From contig JBGUBD010000008.1 of assembly GCA_041821185.1 (NCBI GenBank), positions 62,001-126,000 of the forward strand: a stretch of DNA of 64,000 nt. Direction: 5' to 3'. This document shows positions 17,513 to 25,206 of the stretch, piece after piece. Under the pieces are notes generated by a model. It was not told where the DNA came from. It was given only the letters and a program-made list of their open reading frames with translations, and made no database searches. Made by a program: the position numbers and the translations under genes. The stretch's first letter is position 1. Each line of letters begins with the position of its first letter. This stretch comes from Phycisphaerales bacterium AB-hyl4. GTDB taxonomy: Bacteria > Planctomycetota > Phycisphaerae > Phycisphaerales > Phycisphaeraceae.

Positions 17513-20500
17513 TTGCACGCGGTCCATTGAAAGAGAATTCGATATACCCATGGGTGCTCAATCCCTCTTCCGGCCACCCATTTGGATTAAATATAATGAA
17601 ATCGTGATCCAGTTCCGAAACCCAGAGATATCGCCTACCAACACCAGATTTCACAACCCCTTGTATTAGCCTAGCTCCACCATTCTCGTTCAATAGGAGG
17701 TCGCGCGGTTCTGCGGCTACGCGACTCGGGAGCCGTCGATCTCTGATCTTCTTAAAATACACATGGGCTTCGGACCATAACATCTGATGGGCCAACGCAA
17801 GACCCACAAGATATTCATTGAACGCCTGCACATGAACATCCCCTGATCGCAACACTTCCTTCCCCATCCTCTCCATCTGCTCCCAGTCGATCGGCTCTGC
17901 ACCTTCATGATATATCCCTCGTCGAACGCGCCAGTGATAGTAAATATGCATCATCACTTCATACAACCCGCATACTGGCACCTCATCGCGATCATGAATC
18001 GTAGCAATAGCCTTTTGGCACATATTATATGCCTCTGAGAAGTCTTTCCCCTTATTGCGTTTCTGCGCAATTCCGTACATCCGTCGTGCGGCCAGTACGA
18101 TCCCATCTTGTCGACCATATTTCTCCCAGAGTTCCATGGCTTCGGTAAGTGGAGCCGCCTCGACTGGCATCGAATCCAGCACCTCTTCTCGCACCTGCTC
18201 CAAATAGGATCGATCAGTTGCAATATCTTCATGCATTCGCGAGTCAGTCTCAAGCATGATCAAGGTCCGATCAACATCCGCTAGCGCCTTAGCCGCCAAC
18301 CCGAGTGAATCCACCCGATCCGACTCATGGTCGAACTCAGTCAAACATTCGGCAATAAACCTGCCTTGAACATGTACAGCCCTAGCACTAATAAATGACG
18401 CAGATTGAGCATTGTTTAGATGCTCAACGATCCGCTTTTTGCCTTCCTCTCGGTCAATCACTCCGCTTTTCAGCTGACTAAGTATACACGCTGCGGACGA
18501 CGTGTGAATATGCTCATCGATTTCCACTTTGGTTTCATACGGATAATTGGGCACATCCAGTGCCTGACCTAAAATCCGATATGCTTCCTCCGGGTTGTGC
18601 CCTACCTTATGCACATAAATGCCCTTGTGGTGCATTATCGCTCGATCTTGGGCAGGGAGTGCCAGCAAAGCAGCGTCATATAGCTGTACGCCCTGCTCAT
18701 GCTCATATCGCTGCATCTTTTTATACGGAATCAATACACCTTGGGCGAAGTAGTGGTATGCAGGAGCCGCCCCGCCGCATGCTGACAATAAATCACGCAG
18801 AATACGAAACTCACCGGCAGTCCCGAGACTTCCTCCATTCACCGCCTTAACGATGATATCGCTAACCAATGCATTGCGTGTGCGATAACACACGGTCTCA
18901 GCTTCTTCATTGACTTCTGCATATAAGAGTCCGGCGATCGGCTCGTCAGGCTGGAACGCTAGCACCCACTCCCCGTAGCTAATATCTAGCGCCGACACTA
19001 ACACTTCCGTAGGCAACGGAGTCTTTAGATGGTCCGCTACAGCCACGTATTCGTATGCTTTCCGAAGATGACCCCCGGCTCCCATTGCAGCATCCTTCAC
19101 AACCTCGTCAAATGCTGGACGCTCCCCCAGTCTAAAGTATTCACCCGTAACCGCTTGTTCAAGACTTGCCCGCGTCCGAGGCAACAGAAAGTAAAGAAGC
19201 CCGAATATATCGCGAGCATACTTGGAACGTGCCGACTCAACCTGCCGTACACCATCATCGTTATCCGACGCAATGTCAAGAAGAACCAGATACTCCGCAA
19301 GACGTGATACTTCATCCTCATCAAGGTCGTCTGGCACTTTATGAATCTCGTTGACCGGAAGCCCTCCAGAAACATCAGTGTAATCGGTATACGTGTGCCA
19401 ATCACTCGAACGACCTGTAATCACCAGTAATATACGCAACCTGTGAGCATTAGCGGCGGATACTATGTCCTTTGCTGATATCGTGTTCAATTCGAACGGG
19501 TCATCCAGAAAAATGATCACCGGCCCCGACGCCTGGCCTTCATCTTTAATTGCCCCCAAAAATTCATGAATCCGTCGAGGAGTATCTTGTGAAAGAGATG
19601 TCCGAATCCAGACCGTTAGATAACCCAGCTTTGCCAAATCATAGGCAACACGCTTTGCCGCCGTTGTCTTCCCTGTGCCAGCCCCACCTTCAATAACGAC
19701 TGAACTACTTGCAAATCGTTTGCTTTGGACTAGATCCTTGACACCATTCAATAGTGTGGTTGTCGATGTCCTCTGGAAGTCCATTGCATGCATAAAAGGG
19801 TCCCATTTCGGAACCGCTGGCTGGAATAGTATGTCAGTAAGGAGATTGTGTTCGCCTTTCGACACCGTGGTTACCAGCTTGTGATTTACGACAGTTGCTA
19901 CATCCGAATATTTCGACAATGACCCATAGCTTGTAGTGCCGGAACTATCGAAAGGCAACGGAAGACTGTACAATGTACTTGACGCTTTACCAACTGCCTC
20001 CTTTAGTTCGACTAAGCCTGCATGTATTTTGACTAGAGGGACACCTTCCGGCACATAGGATTGCATATCCGCATACTGGCAGATCGGATCGTCAGAAAAG
20101 AATGCAATTGCCCTAGGTAACGTCTTCGCGTGCGCTGAAAACTCCGCAAACACCTCCATCGCGATTTGTGACAACGACGCCAGACCAACGCATATAATAG
20201 GGCCATCTTTCACAGAATCGAAATATAGCGGCATGAACCGCCGCCAAGTCTGTACTTTACGGCGAGTGTAGTCAGCGTGCGTGCAAACAAGCGAAGGATC
20301 ATTTATACTTCCCAAAAGCTTGCACACAGGGAATGTTCTTGGCTCGGTAGCAGAAACCGGCTGTTCCACGATGCTTGGAAGCCGCCTCGCATGTCTACCT
20401 GAACAAGCATTCAATAATGCAGCATCCAACGCTCGACTCGGCACAAGCGATAATACCCCAGACCACCTAATGTTTGCCAAAGTGGTTAACTGAGGTGCTA

Positions 20501-20783
20501 CAGAGCAGTCACGCAGAATAGATTCGAGTTGCTGCCGGACCTTAAGCGGACTCACGCCCTCCGAAATCACTTGATCGACAAATCCGAATACGTCAGTCGT
20601 TCCTGGCTCGACATCGAAAGCGGCGGCTAACTTCCCCACAACATCGGTGTCCCAACTGGGGTAATGAACCACATCTGGCCCCACAAGTAGCCCTGGCCTG
20701 CTTAAGATCAAGTGCTGAAGCTGTTCCCCACCGATATGGTAAAACCCATCCGCCTGACGTGTTGTTGAATCTAGTAAGACCAT
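17490..20783 (-). CDS. SIR2-like / STAND ATPase, putative antiphage sensor-effector
   Basis: 1097 residues in three parts. Residues 25-260 look like a SIR2-like domain (LLVGPDVVHYPSWDTDVVG, then CKLLGSINDPSLVCTHADYT, GPIICVGLASLS). Residues 340-560 are a STAND-type P-loop ATPase with Walker A GGAGTGKT (366-373) and Walker B PVIIFLDDPFE (421-431). The rest is helical TPR-like repeats ending in a small beta domain. SIR2-STAND proteins (the Avs5 type) sense phage proteins and deplete NAD. Here the usual TTN and KLHGS catalytic residues read VPS and KLLGS, so NAD hydrolysis is doubtful. It starts 85 bp after hsdM and may share the R-M operon's transcript. Confidence 0.6.
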   Translation of the reverse strand: MVLLDSTTRQADGFYHIGGEQLQHLILSRPGLLVGPDVVHYPSWDTDVVGKLAAAFDVEPGTTDVFGFVDQVISEGVSPLKVRQQLESILRDCSVAPQLTTLANIRWSGVLSLVPSRALDAALLNACSGRHARRLPSIVEQPVSATEPRTFPVCKLLGSINDPSLVCTHADYTRRKVQTWRRFMPLYFDSVKDGPIICVGLASLSQIAMEVFAEFSAHAKTLPRAIAFFSDDPICQYADMQSYVPEGVPLVKIHAGLVELKEAVGKASSTLYSLPLPFDSSGTTSYGSLSKYSDVATVVNHKLVTTVSKGEHNLLTDILFQPAVPKWDPFMHAMDFQRTSTTTLLNGVKDLVQSKRFASSSVVIEGGAGTGKTTAAKRVAYDLAKLGYLTVWIRTSLSQDTPRRIHEFLGAIKDEGQASGPVIIFLDDPFELNTISAKDIVSAANAHRLRILLVITGRSSDWHTYTDYTDVSGGLPVNEIHKVPDDLDEDEVSRLAEYLVLLDIASDNDDGVRQVESARSKYARDIFGLLYFLLPRTRASLEQAVTGEYFRLGERPAFDEVVKDAAMGAGGHLRKAYEYVAVADHLKTPLPTEVLVSALDISYGEWVLAFQPDEPIAGLLYAEVNEEAETVCYRTRNALVSDIIVKAVNGGSLGTAGEFRILRDLLSACGGAAPAYHYFAQGVLIPYKKMQRYEHEQGVQLYDAALLALPAQDRAIMHHKGIYVHKVGHNPEEAYRILGQALDVPNYPYETKVEIDEHIHTSSAACILSQLKSGVIDREEGKKRIVEHLNNAQSASFISARAVHVQGRFIAECLTEFDHESDRVDSLGLAAKALADVDRTLIMLETDSRMHEDIATDRSYLEQVREEVLDSMPVEAAPLTEAMELWEKYGRQDGIVLAARRMYGIAQKRNKGKDFSEAYNMCQKAIATIHDRDEVPVCGLYEVMMHIYYHWRVRRGIYHEGAEPIDWEQMERMGKEVLRSGDVHVQAFNEYLVGLALAHQMLWSEAHVYFKKIRDRRLPSRVAAEPRDLLLNENGGARLIQGVVKSGVGRRYLWVSELDHDFIIFNPNGWPEEGLSTHGYIEFSFNGPRAIKDLSLE

Positions 20784-20868
20784 TAGATTGTTATACTTTC
20801 CAATCGCGGCTTAACTTTCTATGCCATGTTGCGAGCCTAATGTTACCGTTTGTTCAAGGCCACAGCAT

Positions 20869-22374
20869 CTACTTCCGGCTATTCAATTCTCCCGAAATGC
20901 TGGAGAATTGCTCCAGCGCCGTCTGCAGGTCGTCGGCGATCTCCTGCGCCAGCACATCCGGCTCGGGTAGATCCTCGCTGTCTTCCAGGCTCCTGTCGCG
21001 CAGCCAGAAGATGTCCAGGTTCGCCTTGTCCCGCTTGATCAGCTCATCATAGCTGTAGCTGCGCCATCGGCCCTCGGGTGTTTTCTCGCTCCACGTCGCC
21101 TTTCGCTTGTGGCGATTCGCGGGGTTGAAGCATTTGACGAATTTGTCGATGTGCTCGCGGCGAAGCGGGTTGGTCTTCTGCGTGAAGTGCATGTTCGTCC
21201 GCAGATCGTACACCCACAGCTTGTTCGTCCACGCCTGCTCCTGGGCTGGCTTCTTGTCGAAAAACAGCACGTTGGCCTTCACGCCCTGGGCGTAGAAGAT
21301 GCCGGTGGGCAGGCGCAGCAGCGTGTGCACGTCGCACTGCTGCAGCAGGTTCCGCCGCACGGTCTCGCCGGCCCCACCCTCGAACAGCACGTTGTCCGGC
21401 ACGACGATGGCACACCGCCCATGCTGCTTGAGCAGCGTGTGCACGTGCTGGAGAAAGTTCAACTGCTTGTTCTTCGTCGTCACCCAGAAGTCCTGCCGTT
21501 CGTAGGCGTGGTCTTCTTTCTCCACGTCGCCTACCTCATTGACGAAGCTGACGCTACTCTTTTTGCCGAACGGTGGGTTGGTCAGCACCATGCTGAACCG
21601 GTCGCCAGGATCGCTGGCCAGCGCGTCGACGCCAGAGCGCAGCGGGCACGGGTCGGCGTTGATGCCGTGCAGGTACAGGTTCATCACCCCGAGGCGGGCC
21701 GTATTGGGCACCAGCTCCCAGCCGTGCACGAAATCACGGCGCAGGTGTTTCTTCTGATCCGGGTCGAGGTCGCTGCCGTGTTGCTTCACGACGTAATCGT
21801 GCGCCGCCAGCAGAAAGCCGCCCGTGCCGCAAGCTGGATCGCAGACCGTGTCGTCCGGCCCCGGCTGCATCACGTCCACAATCGCCTGGATCAGCGGTCG
21901 CGGCGTGAAATACTGCCCCGCCCCCTTGGGCGACTCGGCGGCGCTGCGGGCCAGCAGCCCCTCGTAGATGTCGCCTTTCACATCCGCGTCCATCGGCAGC
22001 CACTGCTCGGCCCCGATCAGGTCCACGATCAACCGCTTGAGCGTGGCCGGGTTCTGAATCTCCTGCCGGGCCTTTTTGAAGATTTCCCCCAGCATCCCGC
22101 TCTGCCGGCCCAACTCTTCGAGCACGTGACGGTAGTGCACCTCCAACTCGTCGCCGTCTTTCGCCAGCAGGCTCGCCCAGCCCAGCTTCGCCGGCACGAT
22201 CGGCTTGCGGTTGTACGGCGGCTGCGTCTGCTCGTGCGCCATCTTCAGGAACAGCAGGAACGTGATCTGCTCCGTGTACGCCATGTACGACAGTCCGTCG
22301 TCGCGCAGCACGTGCGCGTAACTCCAGGCCTTGTTGACGATGTGCTGACTGCCGTTGCCGTTATTAGTGCTCAT
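20869..22374 (-). CDS. hsdM: Type I restriction-modification DNA methyltransferase subunit
   Basis: 501 residues. An N-terminal helical domain (about 1-130, HsdM_N) precedes the N6-adenine methylase domain with SAM motif DPACGTGGF (179-187) and catalytic NPPF (266-269). GQYFTPRPLI is the usual lead-in to motif X. With HsdS it methylates adenines in the bipartite target and also forms the core of the restriction complex with HsdR. It is the last hsd gene of the operon; its ATG overlaps the HEPN gene's end by 11 bp, which suggests translational coupling. All catalytic residues are intact. Confidence 0.95.
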   Translation of the reverse strand: MSTNNGNGSQHIVNKAWSYAHVLRDDGLSYMAYTEQITFLLFLKMAHEQTQPPYNRKPIVPAKLGWASLLAKDGDELEVHYRHVLEELGRQSGMLGEIFKKARQEIQNPATLKRLIVDLIGAEQWLPMDADVKGDIYEGLLARSAAESPKGAGQYFTPRPLIQAIVDVMQPGPDDTVCDPACGTGGFLLAAHDYVVKQHGSDLDPDQKKHLRRDFVHGWELVPNTARLGVMNLYLHGINADPCPLRSGVDALASDPGDRFSMVLTNPPFGKKSSVSFVNEVGDVEKEDHAYERQDFWVTTKNKQLNFLQHVHTLLKQHGRCAIVVPDNVLFEGGAGETVRRNLLQQCDVHTLLRLPTGIFYAQGVKANVLFFDKKPAQEQAWTNKLWVYDLRTNMHFTQKTNPLRREHIDKFVKCFNPANRHKRKATWSEKTPEGRWRSYSYDELIKRDKANLDIFWLRDRSLEDSEDLPEPDVLAQEIADDLQTALEQFSSISGELNSRK

Positions 22375-23692
22375 CTGACATCCCCAGTTGCTTCTTTACC
22401 ATCTGAATTGCATGTTTTACTTGATGCCTGCGTTTCTTCAACGCATTCATCTGCCTGGGGAGGGACAATTGCTCTCCGTACTCGTCGATAGTGTCCACGC
22501 CAAAGCGGTTCCGTAGCAGATGGAAAAGATGATGCTCCACGAAAGATTTGGCGGCGTAAACATTTTGCCCCCACTCGCCATCAGACTTGGCCGCATGAAC
22601 ATAACGATTCCGGCGGGCTCGTAAGCCATTTAGCACTTCTGCGGCTACCCCGCTATCTCGGAATATCCATGTACACCTACGTATTGTCTGATCGTAATTT
22701 CCCCCGATCGTAGCAGTTATCTTTTCAAGAATGCTCCAGAGTTGAAGGAAGGCAACCTCTAGATCTGAGTGGTCCAAGGCTTGTACATATCTAACGATTA
22801 GTTCTTCAAGTTCTGACTGATATGGCAGTTGCCGTAACCGGCGAGCCGCCCAGCGCCGTTGCCGCTCCAACCCATCCCAGCCATTTTTGGGTCGAAACAG
22901 CTTACGCGGGCCGTAGGATTCTCTTTCGTACCAATAAATATCTTTGACAGATTGTCCGCCCGGGTGATGCAGAGTGTGGATGGGGCCTGCATGGATAATG
23001 CCAACAGCCTTGCGCTCTGGAACACCGATATTGATGGACCACGATCCGAAGGATGCAATGAGCGTCCATAGCCCCCGCAGTAGATGCAACGCTTCTAGGG
23101 CATTATCTGTCGCTTCGTGAATTGTTCGCCCTGAAGTCTTCACTCTAATCTGCTGCCATTCGGAGGCGTCCGATCTAAAGCCAACACTATCTTGCACCCA
23201 CTGCTTATTGACCACATCAGGAAACGCATAATAGGTTTGATTATCGGTTAAGGGGGCCACCTCACGGCCATTGATGGTGAGCCTCTGTCTTGGGAATGTA
23301 TCAATTGATAAGCGGGATATGAGCACAAAGTCTTTCACGGTCTTGCGAAAATGGCGGCTTGCCTGCGCATTGGTTTTTGTCATGAACTTCGATGATTTGA
23401 CCGCCTCGTCAGCGGATAGATCGGACAATGAATCAAGGATTGCTGCACGCAAAATCGTGCCTGTGTCGTTCTCGTTCAACTCAACACCGTCGGGATTGAG
23501 AATTACTATGGCATTTTGTATCGCAGACTCATATTGCCAGAATGCAAACGAGGAAATGCCGAGGGAGCCCTTGCCAGTCACAGAAGCATGCTTGGAAAGG
23601 CCTGCTAATACATCATGCGGAGCATGCTTACCATCTACACCTCGGTAGGGACCGCCGTTTGGCATTCGCCAGAATGCGTAGCGTTTGTTCAT
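22364..23692 (-). CDS. ApeA-like HEPN-domain protein embedded in the type I R-M operon
   Basis: 442 residues. The C-terminal region (about 290-400) fits an ApeA-type HEPN domain: AFLQLWSILEKITATIGG followed by LRARRNRYVHAAKS, with the R-x4-H motif at Arg361 and His366 that forms the RNase site of HEPN toxins. The first 290 residues are mixed alpha/beta with no family I can name. It overlaps hsdS by 4 bp and hsdM by 11 bp, so it is made with the R-M subunits. HEPN RNases cut host RNA on phage attack; an RNase backing up a restriction system would parallel PrrC beside EcoprrI, though no PrrC NTPase is present. Function is inference. Confidence 0.65.
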   Translation of the reverse strand: MNKRYAFWRMPNGGPYRGVDGKHAPHDVLAGLSKHASVTGKGSLGISSFAFWQYESAIQNAIVILNPDGVELNENDTGTILRAAILDSLSDLSADEAVKSSKFMTKTNAQASRHFRKTVKDFVLISRLSIDTFPRQRLTINGREVAPLTDNQTYYAFPDVVNKQWVQDSVGFRSDASEWQQIRVKTSGRTIHEATDNALEALHLLRGLWTLIASFGSWSINIGVPERKAVGIIHAGPIHTLHHPGGQSVKDIYWYERESYGPRKLFRPKNGWDGLERQRRWAARRLRQLPYQSELEELIVRYVQALDHSDLEVAFLQLWSILEKITATIGGNYDQTIRRCTWIFRDSGVAAEVLNGLRARRNRYVHAAKSDGEWGQNVYAAKSFVEHHLFHLLRNRFGVDTIDEYGEQLSLPRQMNALKKRRHQVKHAIQMVKKQLGMSDEH

Positions 23693-25206
23693 GACGACAC
23701 CCCACGAGAAGATATCGACATAGTGGGTCTACCGCCTCGGCGGCGGGCAGGAGGAGTGGACGACACACCCCGGTTTTCGGTCCTCTGCGGTACCAGTCTG
23801 CCCTCAAACGCCCGCTTCAGGATGGCTTGGCGGAGGCGGGCGGCGCGTCGGATGTTCACATCCACCTGATTCAATGCACGTGTCTCCTGCCTCAACTGTT
23901 CCTGTATACGCAATATGATTTCAGTTTGTTCGCTACTGGGGCACAGCGGAATCGGCATTTCACGAACGTCTATCCCTGAAATTCCCGTTTGGCCTGCCGT
24001 TGTTCTCGCCCGACTTGCCATGTGGGTTCGGGCTATACCCACGTTGCTGGCGATCTCGACATATTCCGGCAAAGGCGCGGGTAATACTGTCTGGACACGA
24101 ATCAGCTTGTCAGGATGAAGCGTCGGGCGTTTGCAGCCACGTACCAGGCCCGCTACCCCCAACAGTTCCACCGAGCCGTTGTAGCGTGTGAACAGAAGGT
24201 CCCCATTACAGATGAAATATCCTTCTACCTCATCGTTCGGTCGATCGTAAAAGCGGACTTCATCCAACCGTACCTCCATCGGACGGACTGCGTTGATGCG
24301 CAGAATTGCATGGCCCGGTGGTGTGGTCGCAGGTTTCTTTGATAGGCCGTTTCGTAGATATGAAATTAACTGGTCGATCGTTGACCAACACCAGCCAGCT
24401 GGCAAGCTTGGCAAGTTTGCCGTATCCGGCTCCGCCGGCACCTTGTATTTATCCTTCCACCCCTTCGGCGGCTTCTTGCCCTTGGCTTCGTACTTGGCGA
24501 GCTGGTCCTGTTCCCACTGGCGGCGGCGTTCGGTGAGGATGCGATGGAGCAGTTCGCTGGCGGGCTCGACATCGGGGTGCTCGGCCCGCCACTGCTCGGT
24601 CAGCTTCCCCTCGATAGCGGCCTTGAGCACGGCGGCGCGGTACCGCTTGAGGTTCGCCCGCACCCGCTCCAGCGCCGCCACGCCCGCATCAAGGTCGGAA
24701 AACAACTCCTCAATCTTCGCGACGATACAACGCTGCTCGTCCACTGAAGGCACTGGCACATCAAAATCTAGAATCTTTCCCTTGGGCAGTCCTTGCCGCG
24801 TCGCGCCAGACTGCTCCCGCATGATGCGAGCCTGCTGGCTGGGTGAGGCCAAATACCACCGCAGGAAAGCCGGCACGAGGTCGGGTGTGGTGCGAACGAT
24901 GCAGACATGCTGATTTACCCGGGCACCTGCCATGGCTGGCGGCGCTTGTGCGACTCGGCCGATCGACGCCCCGGTGATGTTCAAGAGGACATCGCCATCC
25001 TCGACAGCCACGTTACGCAATCCCTCCGCCTGTTCCTCATTGAGGAACACGAGGCCGTCACTGCGAAAGCCAGCCATATGCACATTAAGCGACCGGATCA
25101 GCGGGGTGCCCTTGGCGTGATAAGCATCCTTTCCGCCCTTGGGCGTTGCACCACTTCCCACCTTGGTGGTGAGGTTCTTCAATTTCGAGTTAGGCCAGCC
25201 AATCAC
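23689..25206 (-). CDS. hsdS: Type I restriction-modification specificity subunit
   Basis: 505 residues with two target-recognition domains separated by helical spacers. The first TRD covers about 5-175 (TTKVGSGATPKGGKDAYH, GDVLLNITGASIGRV, QHVCIVR). A long coiled spacer follows (LFSDLDAGVAALERVRANL). The second TRD is about 270-440 (ISYLRNGLSKKPATTPPG, NGDLLFTRYNGSVELLGVAG) and then a second spacer (RQETRALNQVDVNIRRAARL). Each TRD reads one half of the bipartite target. ATG at 25206 overlaps the hsdR stop by 4 bp. A Pro/Ser-rich C-terminal tail is unusual and may be added by the junction with the HEPN gene. Confidence 0.93.
   Translation of the reverse strand: MIGWPNSKLKNLTTKVGSGATPKGGKDAYHAKGTPLIRSLNVHMAGFRSDGLVFLNEEQAEGLRNVAVEDGDVLLNITGASIGRVAQAPPAMAGARVNQHVCIVRTTPDLVPAFLRWYLASPSQQARIMREQSGATRQGLPKGKILDFDVPVPSVDEQRCIVAKIEELFSDLDAGVAALERVRANLKRYRAAVLKAAIEGKLTEQWRAEHPDVEPASELLHRILTERRRQWEQDQLAKYEAKGKKPPKGWKDKYKVPAEPDTANLPSLPAGWCWSTIDQLISYLRNGLSKKPATTPPGHAILRINAVRPMEVRLDEVRFYDRPNDEVEGYFICNGDLLFTRYNGSVELLGVAGLVRGCKRPTLHPDKLIRVQTVLPAPLPEYVEIASNVGIARTHMASRARTTAGQTGISGIDVREMPIPLCPSSEQTEIILRIQEQLRQETRALNQVDVNIRRAARLRQAILKRAFEGRLVPQRTENRGVSSTPPARRRGGRPTMSISSRGVSS

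Noticed and set aside
21109..22491. Plus-strand frame of 460 residues over hsdM
   Set aside because: Antisense to hsdM, low-complexity Arg/His/Val-rich product without domain.
22364..23692. PrrC/RloC anticodon nuclease
   Set aside because: No P-loop NTPase motif in the protein; the R-x4-H motif fits HEPN instead.
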